DNA of 64,000 nucleotides, from NCBI GenBank assembly GCA_029582265.1, contig CM055816.1, positions 97,723,056 through 97,787,055 of the forward strand, given 5' to 3'. The notes under the pieces were generated by a model that made no database searches, was not told the origin of the DNA, and worked only from the letters and a program-made list of their open reading frames with translations. Positions 12,596-24,060 of the stretch are shown here, one piece after another. The DNA is from Zoroaster sp. YZ-2022. Its lineage: Eukaryota; Echinodermata; Asteroidea; Forcipulatida; Zoroasteridae. Made by a program: the position numbers and the translations under genes. Position 1 is the stretch's first letter. The number at the start of each line of letters is the position of its first letter.

Positions 12596-13525
12596 GTTTT
12601 AATTGAGACTAATTGCGGTGACACCATGTGAAATGCTCAATTGAGCAGTAATTAGTTCTGAAAAAAACTGGAGGTTACAACTCGACGTTTAGATCAGTAT
12701 GCTCTGATTGTCCTCGGGGGAATGCCTAGTAGGCTGCTGAAGGGTCCTTGCGATAACTGGATGATTAGTTCATTGAGGCGGCAGGCGGGAACTGTTGAGA
12801 CTAGGGTTGAGGGAGAGGAGTGTGCTCACTGAACTGAATCAGTTGTTAACAAGGTGGGGAAAGGAGGGTGGTTGACTTAGGGTATAGGAGATCCCTGAGG
12901 CTGGGGTGGGTGTGGACTTTGGATATAGAAGATCCTTGGGTCCGTGGTAGTGGTTGCCAAATACGCTGGGTGTGAGCCGATGAGATTTTTGAGAAGTCCG
13001 CCATCGTAAAGCACTCCCACATCAGGACCACCAGATCTCGACTGACGCAGGCAGCAGCCAACTCATCACACCCATCGACACATGCCCAGCACCCCAGGCG
13101 CATCGGAGAGGCCATCGAGATTGTTGAAACCTGCGACACTGTGCCACTGGGACCGGCTACCATCAGGGGTGACTATTTGGCGGCCGACTACTGGGACCCC
13201 GGGGATCTTCTATGTCCCAAAGTCCACAACCCACCCCAGGACTGAGGGATACTCTCTATATCCTAAGTCCAACCACCCTCCTTCCTCTGGCTTCTTGTTA
13301 AATCAACTTCAGAGTTCAGTTCAGTGAGCCACCTCCTCTTCCCCCACCCCCTAGGATCCCCAGTCCCAGCAGTTCCCTCGGGCCGCCTCGCTAACGAAAT
13401 TCAATCATCCAGTCAATCTGCGTGATCCTCAACTCAGCAGCCTATTTAAGCAGCAGCATTTCTCAGAAGTCCGGCATTCTCCTGAGGACAATCAGAGCAT
13501 ACTAGATCAAAATCTCGAGTTGTAA
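12596..13525. repeat. large imperfect inverted repeat (foldback)
   Basis: The two halves fold back on each other around a centre near 13090. Examples of matching arms are 12841-12960 with about 13190-13310, and 12690-12722 with 13476-13520. The left end also holds, in reverse, the same ~130-base module found at 58770-58900. The ORFs inside are arm sequence and have no domain support. A poly-G run lies just outside at about 12533-12545. Confidence 0.6.
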
Positions 13526-14191
13526 TCTATTCCCATGAGACATACTGGTATGTCTACTACTGCAGGCATGTCACAACTTTTCAGCGGATCAGCTGATTTC
13601 CTCTTTTGGTTTTTCAGTTGTGCCATTGAAAACTGAAAAACAGTGTATAAACTTGCTTGCTGTGTCTGGCATTTTCCTCTTTTGACAAACTGCGGTTGCA
13701 TGCCTGCTACTGGGAAGGTGCCTTACTTAGAAAAAATCTCTTTCCCCTATAAGAATGACATTCCAGGACCGCATGCCAATACCCATGCACCAGGCTTTAG
13801 GATTCTGTCTTTTGGTTTCATGTCCCCATCAATCATTCACCAGGTTTAATTACATAAGGTACCCTTATGTTTGCTGTATGGAAGGGGTTTACACCATTGG
13901 TAATTACCTGACAAGTAACGCTTCCAATTAGAGATTTAAACGGTCATACTTTTGTTTTTAAAGATGGTAATGGAAGCAAACATCAAGAGAAGTTTTTTCT
14001 TGTCTAATGAGAAAAATATTAGAATTCAAATCTAACAAATCAACTCGGTTGATGATCAAAATTTCACACATTAATATGAATAACAACAAATTGAGCCCGA
14101 CTATCCACTTAAAATGAAAAAGTTCATAATGTCAAAGGCACCGAGACTATTTTGGGTTTTCCGCCTCCCTTTTGGGTTCCCCTGATTTTTT

Positions 14192-14691
14192 NNNNNNNNN
14201 NNNNNNNNNNNNNNNNNNNNNNNNNNNNNNNNNNNNNNNNNNNNNNNNNNNNNNNNNNNNNNNNNNNNNNNNNNNNNNNNNNNNNNNNNNNNNNNNNNNN
14301 NNNNNNNNNNNNNNNNNNNNNNNNNNNNNNNNNNNNNNNNNNNNNNNNNNNNNNNNNNNNNNNNNNNNNNNNNNNNNNNNNNNNNNNNNNNNNNNNNNNN
14401 NNNNNNNNNNNNNNNNNNNNNNNNNNNNNNNNNNNNNNNNNNNNNNNNNNNNNNNNNNNNNNNNNNNNNNNNNNNNNNNNNNNNNNNNNNNNNNNNNNNN
14501 NNNNNNNNNNNNNNNNNNNNNNNNNNNNNNNNNNNNNNNNNNNNNNNNNNNNNNNNNNNNNNNNNNNNNNNNNNNNNNNNNNNNNNNNNNNNNNNNNNNN
14601 NNNNNNNNNNNNNNNNNNNNNNNNNNNNNNNNNNNNNNNNNNNNNNNNNNNNNNNNNNNNNNNNNNNNNNNNNNNNNNNNNNNNNNNNNNN
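14192..14691. other. assembly gap (500 N)
   Basis: Exactly 500 undetermined bases, a conventional scaffold-gap length, so true size and content are unknown. Apparent open frames across it are artefacts. Confidence 0.99.
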
Positions 14692-14934
14692 GCTGCCATT
14701 TGAGTATTTGTTTCTCCTGTCACTCTGTTGTTTTATAGACATTCAGGTTTTACCTGTCCGTTTACTGTAATTTCACCATGAACGGTCATGTTTATTAAAC
14801 ATACTTCCACAGGTCTCAATTAAAACTCCACTCCGTAGAATTATGCCAAATTTGTACAATAAACACAAACAGAGATCCATGTCCTTACAGGTGACCACCC
14901 CACCCAAAAAAAAAACAGGAAAGAAACTTTAAAA

Positions 14935-15300
14935 AACACACACACACGTAACAAACAGAAGTGTAATAAAAGATGCTAAACAGAATAAGAGCTCTTCTTG
15001 AGCGTTTTCACAAATACTGTTACCTATACATGACCCCCCACTATCGCCCAAACCGTACACAGAACGACTATTACGTATCCGGAATTATCGTCGGCAGCTG
15101 AAGCACCTACTGGGTGTGTACAGATACGACGACGGACTGAGGATCGAGCAGATTTCAAGTGACATGCAGGGTGGGTTTGAAGTACAGGAAGGGGTGGGAC
15201 AGATTATGTCCCCGAAAAAAAATTAAAAAATAATAATAAATAAATAAATAAACATTAAAATAAATATTAATAATAATAATAATGATAATGGGCATAGTAG
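14935..15300. repeat. simple repeats
   Basis: A short (CA)n lies at about 14935-14947 and an (AATA)n/(AAT)n mixture at about 15220-15290. No gene is seen between the gap and 15498. Confidence 0.6.
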
Positions 15301-15498
15301 AGACGTAAGCTGCCTATAGGCTTAGTAGTATTTTCTGAATTATGAAATTATGAGATTGTGACGAGTGTTGTTGTTGTTTTTTGTTGTTGTTTTTTGTAGG
15401 GTAAAGCCGCTTTTTTCTAGTTGTAGGCATAATTTTTTTTTTTTCTTGTTTTTTTCTATATTGTTGTTTTTTCGTTGGTTTCCTAAATTGTTTGTTTA

Positions 15499-15598
15499 TT
15501 AACCCTAACTCCCTAGGCATTGCATTAAAACAATAAAAATCCTTCAAAATCCTTCAAAATCCTCCAACTGGCTTTGTTGTCTAGGGAGTTAGGGTTAA
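15499..15598. mobile_element. 100-bp TTAA-bounded hairpin element
   Basis: Both ends are the same 18-base word in opposite orientation (TTAACCCTAACTCCCTAG at 15499 and its complement ending at 15598), so TTAA lies at each outer edge, as for piggyBac- or Kolobok-type non-autonomous elements. The core holds a short direct repeat (ATCCTTCAAA twice). Non-coding. Confidence 0.5.
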
Positions 15599-15599
15599 T

Positions 15600-16834
15600 A
15601 GAATTATAAAGTAATGTAAAGCAAAGCAGCTCTACAGTCACGCCACGCTGCGTAGTTTCCACGCACGGGCCGTGTGTGCTACTTGCGGGCTTTGCCGAAA
15701 TGTACCGGGGCAAAACGCAGCGCGCCACGGGTGATCATTCCGTGCTAGTTGCGCTGCTGGACTTTGCTGCCGTACAATGCCACTACACCCACAGAGTGAC
15801 AGGGAATAAATGAGCCGAAAAAATGGCATTGCGTGGTTTGGTTACAGAAAATGGGTAAACTAGGCAACTTTTGGGCTAAAATGCAAAAAAGGAGGGGAGA
15901 ATAATATATTCCAAGTTATTCATTCGGATTAAATTAAAAAAACACACTTTGGTTATAAAGTTATAAGCCAAAGAAGGTCCTATCAACCTCCTACATTCAT
16001 TACACCATTATTTTGTTTACACACTGGTTGTTGAAGTTTGTCTTGCATACGGAAAGTGTCAAACCCAAACAATTTAAAGGAAACTGCGCGTGGAGCCATA
16101 ATATAGGTATCAAAAAATAGAGAATTTCATACTCCTTAAATTTATGCAAACATTATCAATTTACCGTCATATTAGTGTAAGTTATGACATTTTTCTAGAT
16201 GTGTCTGATACCACAAAACTATAACAAAATCGATGTCAGTCTGTAGGCTCCTTCCAAATATTTTCCAATTTATTTAAAAATGAAATCTCTTTCCACATTA
16301 TCGAATGTCTCAAGGAATTGGATACAAAATTAGTTAATTTTCCCTTGAGGATGAATCGATTTGCCCATTGATTATATATTTTTATCTGTAAATTGCCTCT
16401 ACAAAAGCGATCATTTTGTGGTTTGATGTGATTTTTAAACTTTTGTTCAGCAACATGGCATAGATTTCTGGGGTAATTTTTACTGTTGTTTTGAATAATT
16501 TTTCTTGTTATATCATTTATAAATCTGGGAGGCTTCAAATGTATCTCTTTGGCGAAAAGGAAAAATGTACTAAAATCGATTCTTGCTCATTGACAGTAAA
16601 GTGTCAACAGAGGGCTCTCTTTTTGTCAGTTTGAGGTTTGGGAATGACTACCTCGAACAAAAACTTTCATATTTGAATTTACGTTTGTTTGAAACCCACA
16701 CTATTACTAAATTGTTATGTCATCTAAATTTACAAGTTGCAAAGGTGTTTTGTTATTTATATTAACAGTTCAAACTGGATATGATTCATTCAATGATAAA
16801 ACACAGTGCGGGCATGACCTAATCAAGTAACGGT
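15600..16834. other. intergenic, no gene supported
   Basis: A GC-richer patch lies at about 15650-15790 within AT-rich surroundings. A 100-residue minus-strand frame at 16236-16538 has no recognisable domain and I do not call it a gene. Confidence 0.4.
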
Positions 16835-16982
16835 TAGTAGTCGGGCAGCGCGCGCGAGTACTGCATGCAGAGGGCGCATGATGCACATGTACATTCATTC
16901 GTTTTTGGCCCGCAGCGCGCAATGCACACACGTACATGCAGCGCTTTCTTTTTGCATGCTGCGACCATAGACTACAGACGAG
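16835..16982 (+). promoter_or_regulatory. CpG-rich promoter and non-coding exon 1 of zinc-finger gene
   Basis: A sudden GC/CpG-rich block (GCGCGCGCGAG, CGCAGCGCGCAATGC) in AT-rich DNA is followed by a consensus donor, CGAG|GTAAGC, at 16983. The next acceptor, TTTTTCAG at 17475-17482, leads into the exon with the ATG. This is the layout of a TATA-less CpG promoter plus 5' UTR exon. The transcription start cannot be placed exactly. Confidence 0.5.
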
Positions 16983-17514
16983 GTAAGCCTGACTCGCGTC
17001 AAATATACATAATTTTCGTTATTTTAATTTTGGAAAGCCTTTTGAAAGTTTTGAGTGAAACTAAGGGTAGCACTTGTAAACAATTTGTCTGTTTGGAAAC
17101 GTTTGTTGTGCAGGTGAAACTTAAACAAACCAAAATAAAACAACTTAGGCCTGCCCTAACGACACGTGAACGTCAGTTGTGCCAATGTTAAAATGACAAT
17201 GTTACTAAGCGTAGCTAGCGTGTGTTAATGCCTGGTTCATGGTTGGTGACGTTAATGATATGATCGTTTCGTTTGGATCCATTGCAAATGCTTGATAATT
17301 TGTACTAACACACTATTGGGGAGGTGTATTGATTTGTGTTGATAGGAAACCTTTACTTTTATTTTGCCCCTAGCGTTAGGCAACTAAATCCATCATTTGT
17401 GCTATTATCAGTAGTATCAGGCACCGAGCACTTACCTTACTTAGGCCTATACTCACTTTATGTTTGTTTGTTTGTTTTTCAGACATTACCATTGTAGGTC
17501 AACACTACAGTATA

Positions 17515-20500
17515 ATGGAAAATGACGTAAGTAGAATTCAATCCCAAGCAACATTTTTTATGTAGGCCTAGGCCTACACAAACCTAGGCTTAAAGTTTAA
17601 CACAGATAATCAGTCCATTTGATTGAATAATTTGGCTGATTTTTCTTAGAAATTAATCAACAAAAAAGAAGCAAGCTGTCCACCATTAGGTCATCAAAAG
17701 TATTTAGGCCTATATAATTTTTTTAATTTAAGTTAGGGAGTGAATATTTTGCCGGCACCAGCTAACATTTAGTAAACGATATAAAGCTGGAACGGCACTG
17801 AATATGCGCAGTGACTGTTTTTTGGGACTTGGAAATTTGACCGTGACAAATGTTAGTCTGGTTCCGCACCAACATTGTCATTGTGACTTTGTATTCACGA
17901 GATGGGATTCAGACCATTTACAATGTAGGACTTTATTTCCCTTTAAAAAAAAAATTCCTCGGGTGCCACAAATCAGAAAAAGAAAAGGTAGTAGGCCTAC
18001 TATCCATTTAAATGAGTAAATTTGTAATTTTTGGGATGAAAAAAAAATCGAAAACATGGCGAGGCTCGATCACAGACAGTGCTGGTTGAAAGGCCGTAAC
18101 GCTATCCACTATGCTACGTGGCAAACTAAAACGTTATATAATGTTGGCTACTCGTGTACGCGTCAAAGAGGGCGCTATATGATCTGCCGGCTTAATAGTG
18201 TTTACTAAAAGTTAGCTGGTGCCGGCAAAATATCCACTATCTTTAAAGGTCCTAGGAAGAGTCAAATTGTGCTTATTTATTTTCTTTTGTTATTTTATCA
18301 ATTGATATGAATAAAAAACAATTTTAGTTTAATTTTTGTCTGGATTGGGCTAATTATTTTTAATTAGATTTTACAAAATTGCCTCATCTAATTTCAAATG
18401 CTGCCCAACGCGCGGTGGCGCTGTTCGTGACGTAGACCTAGGCACCAATGTTGCCACTGTGTTTAGTTGCTCCATGGTTAAACCGTGGGATTATAAAAAG
18501 GGTCATAAACTGTGCGCAACGTACACATGTACAGTGTATGTGCACACGACTTACAAGTTGCATAGTAACATGACCGTATAGCACCGATAAATCTGTACTG
18601 TAGGTTTCTACCGTAAAACGAAGCGCAAGGCCCGTCGAATCAATGGCATGGATACACATGGCCAGGAGTCATTGGTGAATTGTGTAAGCCGTCGTTATGA
18701 CCGTTTCAAAACATAATTCTGCACTCGATGATTTTGAAACAAGATCCAAAAATCACACACACAATTAACATTGTCAAAGAATTGTACAATGACATCTTCA
18801 GTGACTTCACAATGAAACGATTTTAGCGTTAATGTGGTGTGCGAAGTGTAACAATCGACCTCTAACGTTAGTAATAAGCCTATTGCTTGTGGGTGCACGT
18901 ACACATGTAAGTTACACGGAAAACAAAGCAACTTACCCTGAGACTTTCTCGCTTCAAGAAAGCTCCTCTTTTCTTTCTGGACGTTTCTTGGCCTTCTGAC
19001 TTAAGGGAAATATTGTTGGCACTGCATCAGGGCGCAGCATGGCTTTAAATCTCATGCCAAACTGGCTCTGGAGTCCCCGGTCAAAGTATGTTGGCTCAAA
19101 GTGAGCGCTACATATCATAGAGTGCTCCGTTGGTCCTGACCATTTCGCCCTGGTCAGCTTCACACTCGCCGTCCAAATTCGCCTGTATTTAGGGTCTGGT
19201 GGAAATCGGTGAAGGCTGGCACCTTCCTTTGTGGTGTTGCTACACCCAGCAACAACACACCTACAAGGCATTTCCCAAAAATGTGGGATATCTACTAAAT
19301 TTAGCTGAAAAGAAGATCTAATATGACACATCAACTTCATCAACTTCAGTGGTTTTGAGTACGACTTGACTGAAACTTCATCGCAGGCAGTGCTGGAACT
19401 TCCTAGGTCTACGTCACGGATTTGCGGATTATAATATGATAATGAGGAGGTAGGGGAGGAGCGTGGCGCCCCCCTAATTTTAGAATTTATTTTTTTAATG
19501 GTGCAAAGGGGCGGGGATAAAATAGACAAATGACAAATATATGTTCCAATAGGTATACTTTATTGTTTTCACTGTTAAAAATTTCTATTTCCTAGGACCT
19601 TTAAGTTATTTACAACACTGTAGGCCTTGCTAGTCCAACAACAGTTTGCATGACATGGACATAATCCGTGTCATGGATACCGCCATCTTGAATTAGAATG
19701 CATGAATGAATTTGGCGATCACGTAACATCTCATATGGGGCAAACACATAATACTGAGACGCAATAGAAACTTAACCACTTTTTCGACCTTAAATTATCA
19801 GTAATCACAATGCACAAATGTATTATGTGCACTCGCGGTTAAGTGGATACAGATGGGATCGAGTACAGTGGACAAAACGTGGACATTTCCTCAATAAAAT
19901 GCCAATTCATTTTTAATCCAAATTGTTGTGTTGTCTTATTTTGAACCATTACAATTTTATGCTATTCCAAAACAAGTGGTAAGTTTCTATTGCGTCTCAG
20001 TATAGATTGCAAACAAAACAAGTGTTTCCCCCAGAGAGACCATGATTGCCGAATTCAGTCAAGATGGCAGTATCCATGAAACGGCTTATATGTGTAATGT
20101 TGTCATGAACAGTGATTTTTCCTTTGTGTAATTTGCATCTTCTCATCAATTTAATTAGGCCTTTCAGTTGCTCAGCAGCATTGAGGAAGGTGTTTTGGAA
20201 AACAAGGACAACGACAACGACCTTCACCTATCGGTCCAAGAAAAGGACCACATAGCAGTAAGTTTTTACATTTTATGTATTTTATGTGTATAATATATTA
20301 ATATTTAATTTTAGTTGGTAACATGGAAAAAGACTAATTAGAAATCAATCCTAATCACATTTTTATGTACATTTTGGGTCATGGAGTAATCCTTCCTTCA
20401 TGGTTGGGCCTAGGCTGTTAGGGCCTAAATGCTTCATTGTTTTCTGATCGATTAATCAGGCCATTTGATTGAATAATCAGGCAATTTTATTTATAAAGAT

Positions 20501-21658
20501 TAATGAACGATCAAAAAGCAAGCTGTGTGCCTCTAGATCATGATAAAGAAATGTTTTTCTTGAAAACTATAGATGCATGTCACCTACTACTTGTGCCTTT
20601 CAACTGATGTAGGTCGGGTTGGTGTTGTTCAACAACAATTTGCATGATAATAGCATGTGTAAGGTGTATTTTTTTCCTTTGTGTAATTTGAATATTTTCC
20701 TCAATTTAATTGTGGCATTTAGTTGCTTAATGACGATGAGAAAGAATTCTCCGAAGAAGATGACAGTGTGCCAGAATTAAATGACAGTGTGCCAGAATCA
20801 TGTGCACCACAAAAAAAGAGCTACCTACCCGTAAGTTTTTACATTTTTGTGCAAAAACAGAGCAGGACATGGATTAGACATGAATTTTTTTTATCAAACT
20901 CAGTCTCCCTTTTCACTTACCATTAATGTTTTATTGGCTTTGGAAGTTAAACCCGGAAAATGCTTAAAGGTATGATACAGGCTTGGCTATAAATAATCAC
21001 CCTGTAAAATGTTTTCATCTGTAATCCACTAGAAAATTTTTCCTTTCTCAAAAAAAATGCACCGGATGGTTTTGATTGCAGCCCTCAAAATCTCAATTTA
21101 TCAGATAGCAGCTCTCGGGGACCCTGAGAACAATATTTATCTTTTTTATTTATTTATTTATTTTTTATTTTTTTAAATTTCTTTTAATGAAAAAAGCATT
21201 AGGTCCTGAAATCAAAGACTGGTAGACTAAAATCAATAACTCATACAATTCACTTTACTTTACAGGGTCATAGAAAGCAACGGATGTGCTCGATGTGTGG
21301 CAATTATTACATGTATCTGTCTCAACATTTAAGGCGGCAGCACCGTGTGAAGAAATCTGCCACGCTCAAAAAGTTGATGGGGATAGCCCGCGAGAGGTAA
21401 GGAAACTGTTCTTTTATTGTTCACATAAAGGTGCTGCAAAATTAATTTAGTCAATAATTAGTCAGTAAAACACCATTTTATGTACTTTCTATTTATCAAA
21501 TCAGAGATCCAATAGAGCACTCAATGAAGCAGGGAATTTCAAAGAATATCAGAGGATACCCCTGTACCTACCCCGGATGCTACGCCAGAGGAATTAAAAG
21601 GCTTGATGTACACTTACATAGTCAACATGCATCTTTAACTAAAAAAACATTTTCTTAG
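17515..21658 (+). CDS. small C2H2 zinc-finger protein, spliced, in phase
   Basis: Coding exons are 17515-17526 (ATG GAA AAT GAC), 20168-20257, 20723-20830, 21266-21396 and 21505-21658. All introns are GT-AG with phases 0, 0, 0 and 2, and the frame stays open to TAG at 21656-21658, giving 164 residues. The N-terminal half is acidic and has a DDSVPE/NDSVPE repeat. The C-terminal half has two C2H2-like fingers: CSMCGNYYMYLSQHLRRQH (Cx2C, Hx4H) and YPCTYPGCYARGIKRLDVHL with HSQH (Cx4C). It probably binds DNA in the nucleus. Similar finger pairs precede transposase or recombinase domains in invertebrate elements, including those near 28.9 kb here, so it may be a domesticated or truncated element gene. 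The clean phases argue against a dead pseudogene. The THAP element and a MITE sit in the second intron. Confidence 0.75.
17740..18237. mobile_element. MITE with 38-bp TIRs, enclosing a tRNA-like SINE
   Basis: The ends 17740-17777 and 18200-18237 are inverted copies matching at 36 of 38 positions (core TTTTGCCGGCACCAGCTAAC). No transposase is encoded. Target duplication is unclear. It abuts the TTAA element that starts at 18243. Confidence 0.65.
18058..18124 (-). repeat. tRNA-derived SINE head inside the MITE
   Basis: The minus strand has TAGCATAGTGGATAGCG (A-box-like) and GATCGAGCC (B-box-like) about 35 bases apart, with a decayed anticodon arm. It is a Pol III-type tRNA relic, not a functional tRNA. 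Confidence 0.5.
18247..19600 (-). mobile_element. TTAA-bounded THAP element (Kolobok-like)
   Basis: TTAA occurs at 18243-18246 and 19601-19604. Between them the first and last 12 bases are perfect inverted repeats (AGGTCCTAGGAA and its complement). A second perfect 17-base inverted pair lies inside (18426-18442 with 19402-19418, CGTGACGTAGACCTAGG). The only ORF with a domain is a THAP finger on the minus strand. Known Kolobok transposons have TTAA target sites and THAP domains; the assignment rests on that combination. No DDE catalytic region is visible, so it is non-autonomous or truncated. Confidence 0.6.
18954..19271 (-). CDS. THAP-domain ORF
   Basis: 105 residues starting at ATG 19271. 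It begins MPCRCVVAGC, giving the first Cys pair (C5, C10), continues through W34 and a basic/aromatic stretch, has CSAHF (Cys and His ligands), and ends the domain with AVPTIF, the THAP hallmark. THAP fingers bind short DNA motifs and occur in P-element/Kolobok transposases and host transcription factors. A stop follows RKEELS, upstream of a consensus donor (GGTAAGT) near 18935, so a downstream exon was lost or the donor belongs to the UTR. It lies antisense in an intron of the zinc-finger gene. An in-frame extension upstream of the ATG lacks domain support, so the MPCRC start is chosen. Confidence 0.8.
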   Translation of the reverse strand: MPCRCVVAGCSNTTKEGASLHRFPPDPKYRRIWTASVKLTRAKWSGPTEHSMICSAHFEPTYFDRGLQSQFGMRFKAMLRPDAVPTIFPLSQKAKKRPERKEELS

Positions 21659-22194
21659 GTATGATTATAATAAGCCAGTACGGGTCATTCCGTATACTTC
21701 TGGCATGCATGTCACACTAACTTGCCAGCCCGTGTACAGCCCGCTGATTGGGTAAATTTTCTGCATTCCTATTGTTTGTCCCAAATGACCTGTATATTGT
21801 TTTAAAAAAATTAACAGACGAGAAATTCTTAAAACTGTGTATAAAAATAGCAGGTTAGCAAATATTTTTCAAGTTTAACAGTCGATCGTATTCAGGTTTA
21901 TATCTTACTTTAGTCGCTGCTGTTTTACGGATGATGGTTGGTGTGCATCTGATTCCTGTGTTACCGAAAGACTGCCATGTCCTCTCTGCTTCTTGGCTTA
22001 TTTTAGATACCGAAGTCCCATTAGCCCAAAAGAGATGAGAAGTGTCGGCATTATAGTCAACAACTTTCTGTGAAGCTTAAAGGGAAAGGATAAGGTCATC
22101 ACTAAAAATCCGCTCATTTCACTAACGTGATAAGAGTGTGTTAAACAGGTTTGACCAGGAAGGGGTCTCAGCGCCATTAGGTCAGCAAGGTCCC

Positions 22195-22265
22195 TTAACG
22201 GCACTCGAACCCCTACCCGGTCATCACCTGATGTTATAAACCTTCTCACTACACTATCATCTCAT
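22195..22265 (-). repeat. tRNA-derived SINE head
   Basis: The minus strand has TGATAGTGTAGTGAGAAGG (A-box-like) and GGGTTCGAGTGCC (B box). The spacing fits a tRNA-derived SINE promoter. Confidence 0.5.
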
Positions 22266-22360
22266 TCATGCAAACTCCTTTTTATTGAAAACAATTTAAA
22301 TTATCTGAAGTATGATCCGTAGATTTGACAAAATACTCTCCATCTGTTACATTGCGCGTA

Positions 22361-22621
22361 TCAGACGTTTGTTGTTTGATAAATTAGCACGAGTAAGCCA
22401 ACTCTCAGGGTGGAAGATGAAGTTAAGAACAAGCTTTAATAGGCTTTATGCTTTAATGTTGTGTGCATTCGGTAAGTCACTTTACCATTGATAATCATTA
22501 GGTCATTCAGACGTTTGTTGTTTGATAAACTAGCACGAGTAAGCCAGCTCTAGGGTGGAAGATGAAGTTAAGAACAAGCTTTAATAGGCTTCATGCTTTA
22601 ATTTTGTGTGAAATTCGTAAA
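22361..22621 (+). repeat. tandem duplication, ~145 bp period
   Basis: The block starting TCAGACGTTTGTTGTTTGAT at 22361 recurs at 22506 and runs about 115 bases each time with a handful of differences. Non-coding. No terminal repeats are seen, so a local tandem duplication is the simplest reading. Confidence 0.75.
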
Positions 22622-23934
22622 TGGATTTATAGATATATAAGTACTTATTTGCTGTACACATTTATTTGACTTGAGAAAATGGACTCATAAACACTAAATT
22701 TTCATGAATTGTAATAAATTTTTACAAATATAATGCATTTTTTTATTTGAATTCACGGTAAAAGTAATGCAGGTTGAAGATTGTTTTGTTAAATTACATT
22801 GAAAAATAGATTATTGAATTTCAGTTCGTGTGAACATCATATTGCAATTTACGATATTGTCATCCTGGCAAATGGGTTTATCCGTTAACATGTGAATATT
22901 TTAATAAATTGATGAGTGAAAGCCAAAAATTTCTTTGTCATAGATTTATTAAATGTGTTATGTTTTAGGTGTCCCTAAAAGTATTAGAATTTTCAGTGAA
23001 ATACACATTAAAAGTCTAATATCTTCAATAATTTAATTGAATTGGGGATATTTACCCTTTACATTTATGAACTTGTGCAATTTAATCAATTCATTTTACC
23101 ATAACATGGTTCTTTACTGAGATAATTTATTGGGTTTAACTCGCATTTAACAGTAATATTTCCATTTGTGAAATGGTGGCGCTTCCAATGGTTTCAAACA
23201 ATAATTAATGGGATGCGCATCTTGATATTGTAAAAAAGGGATAAAATACCAACGGAGGCTCCCCTCCCTCAGGTTGTATATACACCGCTGGAAGTTTTTT
23301 GTTTTTTTTCCCCCTTTTTTTTCGGGTTGGCTTTTGGGGTTATAAAGGGGCATATGGAATCTTATCAGTCGCTTTAACAGGATTATCAAAGGCAGTAAAT
23401 GATAAAACGAGGTAATCGTGTCTCATTTCCTCCACCGCACCCAAGCCACCTTGCAGAGATGAACTTTTTACCCCAGGTCATACACCTGCTTATATTAAAC
23501 AAAAAAGGTCAGTTTGTGGCTAACACATTTATGAAATCTTCACAAAATCGGAGTATAAAATATCATTTGAGAGAAAATAAAGCCCTTTTCAGCAAACGGG
23601 TGCTATAATTAGTAATATTAGTACCAGAATCTTCAAGTTTATTATATATATACCCACAATTTTTAGCAAAAGAGAGTAATTTATAACCAGGTTGAAATTT
23701 CAGGATATTGCTCAGGGAAAATATTGCAATTGCTCAACCACGAAATGACATATCCTTCAAATTTTTCAAATTCATAGAAATGAAAATGTTAATAGGTTCT
23801 ATACAATAAATAAAATGGTCAAAATATATAAATTCATTTGGCCCCGATATTATAACCATAATTGTTACATGGAAGAAATTATAACCAAGTGAAGTTCATG
23901 TATAAAGTATAAGTTATTGGCACATGATGTCACG

Positions 23935-24060
23935 CACAGGTCAATCCACAAAATGACAAAATCCACAAAATCCACAAAATCCACAAATTGACAAATGCTA
24001 ATTCCTCAGTCCACAGAGTGACAAAATGTTTATGGTAATTGTGTCATTCTGTGGCTGATT
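23935..24060 (+). repeat. short ACAAAATCC minisatellite
   Basis: Repeated words of the type CCACAAAATGACAAAAT and TCCACAAAA occur at least six times in about 120 bases, with decay at the right. Confidence 0.65.

Noticed and set aside
13082..13327. Pro/Thr-rich frame near the centre of the inverted repeat
   Set aside because: It lies within arm sequence, is mirrored on the other strand and has no domain.
14101..14742. Long open frames on both strands
   Set aside because: They run across 500 Ns; the translated part is all unknown residues.
16236..16538. 100-residue minus-strand frame
   Set aside because: AT-rich composition, no recognisable motif and no splice context.
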